Part shown: positions 11,383-23,000 of the stretch, one piece after another
Position numbering within the stretch: position 1 is the stretch's first letter
How the letters are laid out: every line of letters starts with the position of its first letter
Assembly (NCBI RefSeq): GCF_001949145.1
Contig: NW_019091370.1
Coordinates: 2,624,074 to 2,653,087, forward strand
Direction of reading: 5' to 3'
Length of the DNA stretch: 29,014 nucleotides
Source of the DNA: Acanthaster planci
Lineage: Eukaryota; Echinodermata; Asteroidea; Valvatida; Acanthasteridae
Notes under the pieces: model-generated
What the model saw: only the letters and a program-made list of their open reading frames with translations
The model's database searches: none
Told to the model about the DNA's origin: nothing
Made by a program: the position numbers and the translations under genes

Positions 11383-11514
11383 ACTTAGCGCCATTGTCGT
11401 GCCCTCGTGGGACAGGAAAACGCTTCCAGATTGAAGTAACTTCAAGGTAAGTAGTGAAAACGCCAATCGAGAAGCATTTTCCTGTCCCACGAGTGTACGA
11501 CAATGGCGCCAAGT
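11383..11514. repeat. 44-bp inverted repeat with 44-base loop, next to the tandem repeat
   Basis: Arms 11383-11426 and 11471-11514 match at 40 of 44 positions when one is reversed; shared core GCGCCATTGTCGT and CTCGTGGGACAGGAAAA. The loop carries its own perfect small palindrome, TTGAAGTAACTTCAA (11431-11445). Together with the adjacent repeat array this resembles one end of a foldback or hairpin-type mobile element. Confidence 0.85.
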
Positions 11515-13707
11515 CCAAAAAACCCTAATCCTGGGATCATAGCCTTCATTTCAAGGTTATCACAAGAACATTGACTCTGTAAAGGTATGTCTCCCTGCAG
11601 CGGTCCACATAAGAGTGCTTTACAGGAATCCACGGTCTGATAAAATGGCATACACATATTTTGAATACGTGTAATCAAGAACAGGTTCGCGTTCGGTGGC
11701 TTATTCAGTGTGAATTACCCATACTTCGCGTCATCGTATCGTATAGGCGCGGAGAACTAGCCTGTATGTCCGAGTGGCCACCTTCCGTTACGCGTTTCTT
11801 TCATAAGTGCATACATTGTTGATGTTGTATCCTTGCCAAAGAAATTATGCAAATGGAAAAGTGTGCAGTGTAATGCTTGTAACATACCTCCAAAATTGTT
11901 CACATGTTCAAGGTATCTATCTCAGAACATTTCTTCAGAAAATGAGTTTATTTTTTTCATTTTTCAGTAACAACAATACACCTGCTCAGTCAAGAGAGAC
12001 ACGACTGTTTGGCAGCTTGACTAATACATTGGCTATGGCACGCAATATTTGGGAAGGACAAAGACATATAAAAATCATTCATAAAATTCTGTTACAGCAT
12101 CCTGAAGCGACGTTTCCTATCAGTAAAAAGACCCTCTCCCAGGAAGATGCTAGTTTTCCCATAAAAAATGGGAAAAATAGGAAGCGTAAGTAAGGGGAAA
12201 ATTTCTCAGGGGCATACAGTGGAAGCACATGCACATTGTTCCAAGGGGGCCTTGAAAACAAATTAACTGTGAATTGTGCATTTATAGGCTGTGCGCCTTT
12301 CAACTAGGGTGGGGTGCCAGGAGAAACAATTAAACTTCGAGGGCGGGGGAGCTCTCCCATCAGCCCGTAGTGCTTGAGTACGTTAACTAGACACTTCGGC
12401 AAAAAGACGTACGTCAGGGCAGATCCAAGATTTGTTGGCGGGGGGGAGGGTAAGAAAATTTGTTCGTACTGGGAGAGCACTTTTTCGGCGTTAGTGAAGG
12501 TATTTAATTGCTTTGTTTTGTCCTTTACCCTACACAAAGAGACGGAGCCCCCCATGACAAGTTTAGGGTGGACCCCTTACTCCACTCCCAGGATCCGCGC
12601 TTGCAGGTTTTTAAAATTTGTTTGGTGAGTCCATGCAGGTAACTGCTATGGCGTAACCACTGGAACAGGTGAACGGGTAAGACTGCAGACACGCGTGAGC
12701 CTAAGGTTCCACGATGCGATTACCGCGCTTTAACATGCTTTATTGGGGGAATAAATATATGCATGGCTGGTCTTAAACGTGCGTTTTAGGATGGCTCAGG
12801 AGAATGGACGCGACTTATGCCCGAGCTGCAGGTGAGGGCATTATTAGAGTTCAGTCTCCAAGCACATATTTATTCCCACTTATATACGATTTTTTAATCA
12901 GAGAGTCAAAAGAAGTCAGTATATAATGGATTTCCAGCGATTTTGTTCTGGAATTTTACTTTCATTTTCCAGAACACCCCCATCTATTTTTATAGAATAT
13001 TCCTTAAGCAAATTGTCCAATTTGCGCGTGCGTGGTGAGCCACGTACACACATACTCTTGACCAATCAGAATCGAGTAAACTGGCTTGAATGCAGGTACC
13101 AGCGTGATTTACGCAGCGGGCATTACCACTTCCCACCAGGCGTTATCAAAATATACACAGTCAAGTTGCACGTTGTAGATAAAGGAGACCGTCCGAGGTA
13201 TTTGTGAATATGCATCAACATTTCCCATCAAACTGCCCTTGGTGCGTTGCATACACTATGCGTTTATGCATTTCACTTTCACCGACACAAAAATCGACAC
13301 CATTGACATAGCACACGTGTGTGTTGCGTTCGACCGTCAAAATCCCCCCGAGAGCGATTCAGACGGATGCCCAAAGCTTGACGCAAGTGCTGACGTACAT
13401 TGGAAAGGCGCCTTAATAGGTGACTGTGCATTGCCACAATAAAATGCATAGGGAACAATGAAGGAAATTGGCAATTCTCAAGCCGTCGCAATGATAGTTC
13501 ACCTCTGTCATTTTGGCAAATAATACCATCGAACGAATGCAATAAATGCCTTTGATTTTCGCACATCAATCGAAACTGCCGTCAGAAATACAAACGCTAA
13601 ACGTGTGCAGTGGTTGATGGTTTCGCTGGCACTGATATCGTTCGCCTTTAGACGATAATAACGTGTACTTCTCCAGCATCGCTATATACTTTACGTTGAC
13701 TGTCACG
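11515..13707. other. upstream region of gene 2, no gene recognised
   Basis: About 2.2 kb. 12300-12610 has G- and C-runs (for example GGCGGGGGGGAGGG at 12437-12450, GGATCCGCGC near 12590) and looks like a dispersed-repeat remnant. A 42-nt exon-like segment at 12790-12831 is noted in the findings. No convincing core promoter was found; CTATATAC at 13681 is too close to the start codon to serve as its TATA box. Confidence 0.45.
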
Positions 13708-14028
13708 ATGGGACTGTCAACAATTAACAGAACGGGCGGCCCCTTGCTCCTTGTCTGTGCTTTTCTAGCGGGGTTCGCAGCTTGGATAGGGTCGGCCCTG
13801 ACGCCTTGGTGCAGCGTCGTGGACACCGCCCTGGTGGGTTGGAATGTCTCCTCGATCCATACCAGGACGCATAAGCTGTGCCACGTTGCTTGCCTGGAAT
13901 CAGCCAATTGCTCATCGGCCAACTACTGGTGGCAGAGCAAAGTCTGCGAGTTGAACATCTTGTCGCACCTGAGCGTGTCCGAAAGTCACATGGTCAAGGC
14001 GTCGGGGTCCATCTATACCTTCACTCAG
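13708..14028 (+). CDS. gene 2 exon 1 (signal peptide and PAN/Apple-like domain)
   Basis: 321 nt, ends in phase 0 at donor GTCAGT (14029). The open frame reaches back to 13663, but only through a GTG; the first ATG, in good Kozak context, is at 13708. The CHVACLESANC pattern (CxxxCxxxxxC) followed by a fifth cysteine in KVCEL is characteristic of PAN/Apple folds. The domain call rests on cysteine spacing and the CEL motif, not on a profile search. Confidence 0.82.
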
Positions 14029-17000
14029 GTCAGTTCAGTTTCTTCACTCGTGATTCGGTCTGTTCTTCCGCAAAGGCACAATCCTTTCCCCGTTTAACAC
14101 GGGGTACCGCAAGATCCTTTTGGTTTGTATTTTCCCCTACAAATTTCAGCAAGAAATCATCCTCATTTCATCAGCATGCGTTCCGTTTTGTGCACATTTG
14201 CAATTTCTTTCGTACTGGGATCGCTTTTGACATTCATCGCACTCAGTTTCGGCTTTGTGCATGGGTGGGCATTTGAATCATTATATTTTGTTCATGGCCA
14301 TTCGATACTTCTTTGTTTACTAATCAGTATTAAGTTTAAATCAAAATTCATACTGACGAATGTGCAATCATAAAACGATTCACTAAAGCAGATAGGAGTT
14401 TAATTATGTTTTGCATTCCGTTTTGCGTATAATCAGTCTTTTTCCAAAGTTAGAGAGTTCAGAGTTATATGAAATACTATGCTTTGGTGTACTATTAAGG
14501 CCACATTACGCAGCACGGTGAGTGTTCGTACACAGCGCGGGGAGTGTTGCGAATGTATATTGAAAAGCTGCTCAGATAAGAAAACAGAACGGCACTTTCT
14601 GAAGGTAAAAAGCTTATGTATAAAGAGGACCTTCAAAATGATTTTGGAGCCGGAGGGGGTGAAATTGGCTGGGAAAATCTAGACTGAATCCCTCAAAGGA
14701 AGAAAAAAGTGAACACCATAAAGGGTGGTAGTGTGAACATCAGGTTATCACAATTCCAACAATGATTAGTGCTGTTAGGGATAAGGTTTTGGTTGGCATT
14801 ACAGGGAACATCGCACTACGTTATGTAACGCCAAACATGGCGGAGTTGTTCCTAATGATCAAAGGAAGCCATGCAATGAATTAAAATAATAAATAATAAT
14901 TCGTGCACATCTTCAAACGCTCCTTGAATATTTGAGGATATCCGTTTCGGGGCTGAGTTTGTTGAAAAGCTTATTTATAAAAATAAAAAAACATTGTCAA
15001 ACCTTTTTGGACACCAGAGGGTGCTGTTTAGCGTAATGTCAATCAGGAAATATGTTGTTTAGTTTCCTATGCTTTTCTGTTCAATGTGTAAACCCAATTT
15101 TTGCTAGTTAAAAAAATCGGGGGTTCTTGCCTTTCACCGTTTGCCTAACGAAGAAGTTGTGTACCATGCATCATTGATGTTCCCCCCAGGATGATAAAGC
15201 TTTTCTCAAGAATATGGAAATTGTCATTAGCATAAAACCTTCAAACGGCGCCCAAATTCATACAGCTAAACTCAAAGTACGGTTAACTGAAACATAGAGG
15301 TGCATTTTTCAAGGGATGTTTGGAGCAATTACGATTTTTAGACACTTTGAGAAATACAAGCAAAGGAAGAAAAAAATGTATGCATATAATTAGTATGAGC
15401 CTGGATTTATAAAAAGTTATATTCTCCGTTTTACAATGGCCATTAAAACTATGTTTTTATATTGGTCGCAAAAAGTGGGATAATTGGACATGGGTGTAAT
15501 CTCTTATTGAAGCTGAAGTTCATTGTTGGTTAAATACATTCACAAATATTTATCTGAATGGAACAGGTGTATTGATTGCCAAATCAGCTTCACGCTTGAG
15601 ACGCTACAACCCCGAAATTAATGGGGTGTTCTCAATTTCATATTTCATGCAAACGTTGTCATTCCTTCTATTACTGAACATAATTCTTTTATGCACTTGC
15701 CTTTTATTCCCAGATGACTGGATGCAACCTTGCTTCGGTCCTGAGTCGCCATGGCAACGATCACGAAGCTTTGCGTTTTGGCAGCACAAAAGGTAAGCTC
15801 TCGTGGTGCCCCGACAAAGTGGTCTTATTTCAAAATGCTCATTGTATATTCGTGTTGCATTTGCTCTGCCTACCGAAACAAACATTGGAGTTGCACCTGT
15901 TAGCTTAGAGCGATGTTTTCATCTTTACAAGGTAATAAACTCATGAAACTGAACTTTGGGCTGAAACCAGGGCTTGATAAACGGAAAACGTGTAAATATA
16001 CAGTGTTACCTCAAGCCCACCAAAATAAGCAAGAAGTCATAGAAGGTTTAGAGAAACCAGGCCTTTTAAACCATATTACCAGTACATAAATAAATCAATT
16101 TTATAAAAGCTGCATATAGGAAGCGACAGTGTACGTCCATTTCCACGAGGATTATATCAGATAAAAGAGCTCAACTTGCTCTTCCGATGCAGACTGAAAC
16201 AGACTATTAGGCATTCCCTTTTTATTTCTACCATTGGTATGTGTTTCTGGCCACGGAGGAGGGCCCGTTAGCGCAAACAAATTGGGAACAAAACTTCCTT
16301 TTGGATGCGCAAGGGCTTAAATAAAATGATGCAAAGTGTTCAGTGTCTGTTTTTTTGGGGGGGGAGGGTAGGTCTGTGGTGGCCCTGAAGAGACATAATG
16401 CGTTAGAATTTATTTTGCGAAGTGGCAAATTATTTATGACTAGTCTTGAATGTATTGGGACGACTTAATAATTTTGTGTCTTGCAAAATACTTCACGACG
16501 TCAGGTATAAATATGGACTCGTCAAAAAAATATTCAGTCGTAAAAGGCAAAAGGGTTCAACGGTATAATATCATGGGACAGCAGATATAAGTTGGACCAT
16601 GCCATGCAACTAATTAAGGATTCTTCAAGTAATGTAATGTAATGTAATGATGCCACCTATTTCCCATTTGGTAAGTGTACTCTTCAAGTTACTGAAAAAA
16701 TACCGTTGTGAATTTAACAACTGGTCATGAAAATATTCATCGTTTTGCAGACGTATTCACAAGACTAAGTCTTGGTAACAGTGAATAAATTCATTACATT
16801 GGATATCATCACATTTGGTAAAGTCCATTCTGGGCCACCGTTAAAAGTGAAGACTAAAGTGAACTAAACCTGGTACCCCTTTAGACTCCTGACATAGGAT
16901 TTGGTCATGTATGAAAGGTCTATACTAAGTAAGTACCAATTATACGGGGCTAATCTGGCTTGCGTAACCACTTCTCCTTGTGACAAATGACGGCACACAA

Positions 17001-20000
17001 CACAAATAGGCCCATCAGTCAGGAAATTATAATTATAAATCCTCAACCATACAAGCGATTATATATGGCAAAAGCCTTATTGGCCCTCACCTTCTGACAA
17101 AGATGATCAGCGAAATACATCATACATATTATATCATAGATATTTATATTACATTATATATTACATTATACATTTATATATATCGTCTTAATGGAGTCTA
17201 ATCAAGAGGTTAAAACCTATTCATGCTGTGTTTCCTGCAAACTGCCATTCATTGTGAATAATATAAACTTTCAAACAATGCTATAGCTCCCTTTCCCCGC
17301 TCCTTACTCCACCCAGAGTTATCTATCCCTTTCTCATTTCTTTAGCCAGCTCCTACTTATGGTCAAATTATTATTGCTGATTTTTTGTTGAGTTGTTTGT
17401 TTATTTTTCCAAACACACAAAGGACTGTTTGCATTCCACTGGACATATTTCAAATTACAATTTGCATTGCATTTTCATGAGGAACGATACTCCCTGCAAT
17501 ATTAGGGCGGATTTGAATGTATTTTTGCGCTTTTGTTCCGAACAGAAAAGCGCGATATTGAACAAGTAGTAACAGATTGATCGTTTAGTAAACTAAAGCC
17601 TTTTCGTATTAAAATGCTATTCAGTTTTTGCACGACTATGATATATTGATGCTGTAGCAACATTGACGGCCTGGAAACCTATAAACCTAGATAATGTATT
17701 TAAAAAAACTATTTTGTATTTTTTTCAATACTAATATAGAGATGTTAATTTCCTTTCTGGTCACAGTGATGTAAAAATGGAAACGCGCCACGCCTGGCTT
17801 GTGGACAGAAAGAAGACTTCTGCTTGAATATAAATCATTGGCTCTTGACGGTCGAGTAGTGCAATAAAAGATTAGTTGCTTCAAACTTGCTCGATAAGCG
17901 ACGACTTTGTCTTCCTTACATCTTTATATTTATTTTGACATCCTTCAGTTAAATTTATTAAAAAGCTCACATTTAAAAAAAAAACTCTTGAAAACTGCTG
18001 CTGTTATACCAACCAGGAAGACAGTTTCACTTTACAAGTTTTTGTATTAAAATGCTGAAACCAAAATCTGCTCACTGAAAGCCTATCTGAGAGAGGTTGC
18101 AAATATGTGGACGAGTTAAATTCTCGAGTTGTTTATGCAAAACTTGAAACCCATATTTATAGGTGGTACGTACGCATTATGAGTCACAACCCGTGCGTCG
18201 GAATGATACGCATAAGAAGCATACGAAATACAGTGCATAAAGGTCATAGCTAATTAGCATGCTCTCAAAACCAGCATGTAGGAAGGAAACTATGGTGTAC
18301 TATTAACGACAAACAGACGACGCAACAGCACGACGGCTCCCTCGCCTTCTTGTCATTTCGTTTGTACACACACGACGCGTCGCGTGGTGCGTCGCGTCGT
18401 GCCGTCGCCCATCGCCCGTCGCGTCGCACTGTCTTAGGTCCTTTCCCTGTTGCATTTTTTCTGCCTAAACGTCGCCCCTTCCGTCGTCCGTCGCATCGTG
18501 CTGTCAGGTGTCCCGTCATACGTCGTGTCGTGCATCGCGTCGCCTGAAGCACGACGCGACGCTCAACACGACGCACGACGCGACGCGTTGTGTGCTGTCG
18601 CCCTTTACTTCATGGCGTTTATAGAGGGCGCCTTTACTCTTTTCTTTCATTTTCTTCCCCCGGCCCGTGCTTGCACAGTACATGCCACAGGTACCAGGCC
18701 TTGATTCTCTCTCTAATTCTGATTTTTCTAATAATTATTGTAAATCCATTCTAAGATACAATACATCAACTATTATTACATACTTGCAAAAAAAAACATG
18801 CGGATCTGATGAGAAATTAAGCGCGAGGCCAAACAGAGAGAAAGAAAAGACCCCGTCACAGTGGTAGTAGGATCTACATTGTTTAAGAAACAAGGACTAA
18901 TATCATTGAAAGTGTGGTGCTGATGAAGTTAACGAGGAAGACTATACTGAAGGAAGACTGAATATTCTGAGGGTAATAATATAGAGCAGGCTGGGTAGTA
19001 ACTACCTAAATCCACGGTCAAACCTGCGGTAGTACAATTGTAGACAAAATTTCTGGAGGAGTGGGAGAACTACTTGGAAACTGCTGGCACGGACCACAGA
19101 GAAATATTTATAAGGTTATAAATCTACCACAAATGGGAACTTCATCAACGGTCTTAAAAACAATTGGACGGACATTCGAACAAGGATCAGCCGGGTGAAT
19201 TAAAAAGTGACAAATTCTGGGTTTACACTTATTATGTGAGAGCACTTACATACGCAGATTTTTTTCTTGCTCGTTTTCATTTTTTTTCGATAAAATGTGA
19301 CAAAAACTAAATCTTTTGATGAATGGATGAACCCCCCCCCCCCAAAAGAAATCATTGGCTAGGAAATTAAGGAGTGACGAATTCTGAGCTGCTGGTTTCC
19401 ACTTATTTTGAGAGAGTAGTTCCTACATATTCGGATTTTCATTTGCTCTTTTATCATTTTTTTCAATAAAATATGACAGAAATTAATCCGAATAAATGAA
19501 TCGCTGAGATAAAAACAATGAAAAATCAGCACCAAAGAGCGAATAGCATATACTTTGCAAGAAAGGTGGACGAAAATGAAAGAAAAAGTAAAGGCGCCCT
19601 CTACAAATTTAAACGCCATGAAGTAAAGGGCGACAGCACACGTCGCGTCGTGCGTCGCGTCGTGCGTCGCGTCGTGCTTCAGGCGTGACGCACGACGCGA
19701 CAGGCGATGGAAGGGGTGACGTTTAGGCAGAAAAAATGCAACAATGAAAGAACCGAAGACAGCACGACGCGACAGGCGACGGCACGACGCGACGCACGAC
19801 GCGACGCGTCGTGTGTGTACAACTGATCGAATGGCAAGAAGGCGACGGTTCGACCCGACGGCATGACGCAAGGGAGCCGTCGTGCCAGCGCGTCGTCTGG
19901 TTGCGTCGCCTGGAGAAAGGCTAAATGGAGAGAGAAATGTTTGTCGTAAATAGTACACCATAGAAGGCGCTGCATCAAGCGTACTTACTGCGCTTTCCCG

Positions 20001-23000
20001 ATGGTCGCGTGCACCATCACATGAAACAATTATTAACGTCTAAAGCCCTTCATCCATACGTCTTTGCTGAAGCACTTTAGGGTCTCGTCACGCCCAAATA
20101 CACTTGCTGTTGATTCACAGGAGAGTCAACCCCTAATGGGAATAAATGAAAAATTCCTAAAGCAACGTTAATTTCTCCCTTATAAACCATGCATGATTGT
20201 GTAATTGCTGTCAATGATACTGGTAACAGTGCATGGTCGTGTTCAGCCTAATTTGTAAATTCAAGGTATTGCACCTTGGATGCTTTTCAGATTAATGAAC
20301 TGTTGGACCGTAGAACTAACCTTTCTGTTCATTTTAAATTTTGAATCTTTTCCACTAATCATTATTCAACATTCGGACTTTTGCACCTTCGAAGAAATGA
20401 TCTTTCTCAATACTTTGGGTCAACAATCTTTTAAAGGTGTTCTGCGTTGGAAATAAAAGGTAATATTTATTGTGGCTGTTGATGCACTGGATTTAAATAT
20501 GATAATTAAAATTGCTTATTGGCTAGTGTTTCGAAGATGCTTGTTTTGCATTTTATATTCATGAATAAACCTCGGCATTTTCACGTGTTTGTGGTTGTTT
20601 CACTCGGTATTATGTCACCTCACATTTGCTACGCATCAGTTTATAGTTGACTCCTCATTATCGTGTCTACCCTCTACTTCTCAGCGTGTTTCTTTTAGTC
20701 ATTAGCTTCTAACAGCCGGTCTTAAACTATCCCACAGCCGCGGGGGATGATTCCGCCCCCAAGAACTCAGCTGTCCTTGATTTTATTTTTTAAAGACTTG
20801 ACAAATATTTTTAAAGGTTGTCTGTCTGTATAGATAGGAAACTTCAACTCAATCTGACGTATTGTGTAGTTGCAATCACTTGAATTTCAAGGCGTCAACC
20901 GCGTCAATGGAAAATGTATATATGCATTGTACATGCATACATTTTTGGCGCAGCTGCCTAGGAAAAAATGGGACCCAACTCTCGTCCTGATCTCAGATGT
21001 TGCAGCCACAATATAGGTGATTTGTTGCATACTATGCTGTTGTGATGCAAAAGTCACTTCATCACAAATGTAGCTGAAGTTATCTGCCTTGTTCACGCTA
21101 TTCGATGCATCTCTGTTCACTTTGGCAAGATCAACATTCACCGATTCTTAAGAAAGTATGACACAATCATTTTCAAAGCTAATATTGAAACATTTGTTTG
21201 GGAAAGCTTGATGTGGTAAGATGAGCTATGATTGCATCATCTAAAATAATGGAAATGACAAGATGTAATCCATGTCACGTATATGTGGCAATACCAGACA
21301 CAGAGAGCATCATTCATTATTTGGTTGTACTCTCCAAAGCCAGCCCTACATTTACATTTGCTAACCTTGTACATGTACCATTTTCACATAAACCTCGGCT
21401 GTTATGATCAAACTGGAGACTACTGAACAGAAGTGAGCACATCTCAAAATTCCAGGACCCGAAATTAACAGGCCGCAATTACTGTCATGTTTGAGAGCTC
21501 AGTTTCCCCAAGTACGAGTCCCGCTGCAGATGCATTTCTTGCATTAAAGTGATTAAAAATTCAACTTAACTAAAGGCTCAGTCTTTGCCGGTTTCAACTT
21601 GGCGGTCGTTTAAGACCGGCAATTGTTGAATTAGTGTACGCTAAAACTGACGTTGTGTAATGACGCAGTTATGTGCCATGCAATACTGACAGGTTTTTTA
21701 TTTTTTTCATAAACTTAACAGAAGAAATCTCTTTCTTTCACAGACTCTGAATGGCGGCTGGTGTTTAAAGGCGTAGCAGGAACTGGAGCAAAACTGTACG
21801 ATATGTGGACCAGCGAGAGCTGGGACCCCAGCGTGGAGATCAGTGGGAGTTGCCGGGATAATGACCTCCACCGAGCATGGCGCAACGGGCAGCTACATGT
21901 CAGACAGGTAATGGGTTCTTGTATAATACAAGAACCTGCCTTTACCATGGAACTTGCCCCTGCTGCCTTGCGGCCGGCGCCTATAAGCAAAACTCCCTAT
22001 GCTATGTTAGCCCAATTTGTGGACTGACTGACTGACCGACCTGACCTGACCTGAATTGACCTGACCCGACTGACTGAATGAACGACCAACCGACCGACCT
22101 AACCAACTTACCTGTCTGACTCACTAAAATACTGTATGCGTTTAATTGAAAACACATTTCCAAACGAAAAACAAAGCTCTAGATTTTAAAACAAAAAATT
22201 GCATAAACAAAGGACATCGATAAAATGGAAAAGGTAAATTAAAAACGAAGAACAGAAAAATGAGCAGAGCTCTAAATCCTGCCTTGCGCAACAGCTTTTG
22301 GGAGACAAAAAGTTGAAACCTCAACAATCAAAAACAACAACTCAAGGAAACATCACTGGACAAAACTAATCCATCAAAGGACAGATCCAAATGATCGAAG
22401 GACAAAAATAAACAGCTATACGTAGGAGTGAACGTTGAGGGCGGCAATTATTGACGCTATGACAGCGCGCGTTCCAAGCCAGCCTGTCAAAGAAGTCATA
22501 GCTTGTTATTTTTGGCGAGTTTAGTTATCGATAGAAAGACAATTTCATCATGATAACTGAGGAGACCGCAAACAGTTTACTCAACGCTCTTGACAGAGTG
22601 ATGGATGCATTACCGCCATGAGACATCAGCGACGGTGGGCCTTGGCCTGTACCGGTAGGACTACCAGAAGGCCTAACGTTAGTTTAAGTGCTAGAAGGCG
22701 TGAACCCAGTTCCGTTAAGCCAAACGCCACTACCATTTACATCAGCATTATTGGCAGCACTAGCGCTAGCAGAGGCACAACCGTAAGAACGATACCTAAT
22801 CTAGGTTATGCGAGTGTCAGTGCAACTAGTATTAGTCGAAGCCAGACTCATTAGAGGGATGATTCATAAATGAGAGAACTTCACTTAGGCTAAGATATAT
22901 TAAGAGGTGACACAAAATGTGACGAAAAACATCATACGTGCACGAAAGATTCTAACAAGCTTAAGACCTCATTGCTTTGTTCCTTTAATTCAATAGGTCA

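Larger units (their letters stand above)
15793..21743 (+). other. gene 2 intron 2 (6 kb) with repeats
   Basis: The largest intron, twice the size of its gene 1 counterpart. It holds the foldback structure at 18291-19963, a TAATG microsatellite, an AT-rich stretch near 17120-17185, and a 13-bp inverted pair GCCGGTCTTAAAC (20715-20727 and 21608-21620). The remainder shows no coding exon that I can support. Confidence 0.6.

Noticed and set aside
11099-11518. 139-codon minus-strand frame rich in RGNE/RERNN
   Set aside because: Entirely explained by the degenerate 20-23 bp tandem repeat and adjoining hairpin; unit lengths do not keep a protein repeat in register.
13663-13707. Upstream GTG extension of gene 2 exon 1
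   Set aside because: Nuclear animal genes rarely start at GTG, and the ATG at 13708 has a strong context and gives a proper signal peptide.
19359-19961. 200-codon open frame on the minus strand, the longest in the window
   Set aside because: It runs through the CGACG-repeat arm of the foldback element and the diverged 140-bp duplication. The arginine/alanine-rich stretches come from repeat composition; no domain is visible.
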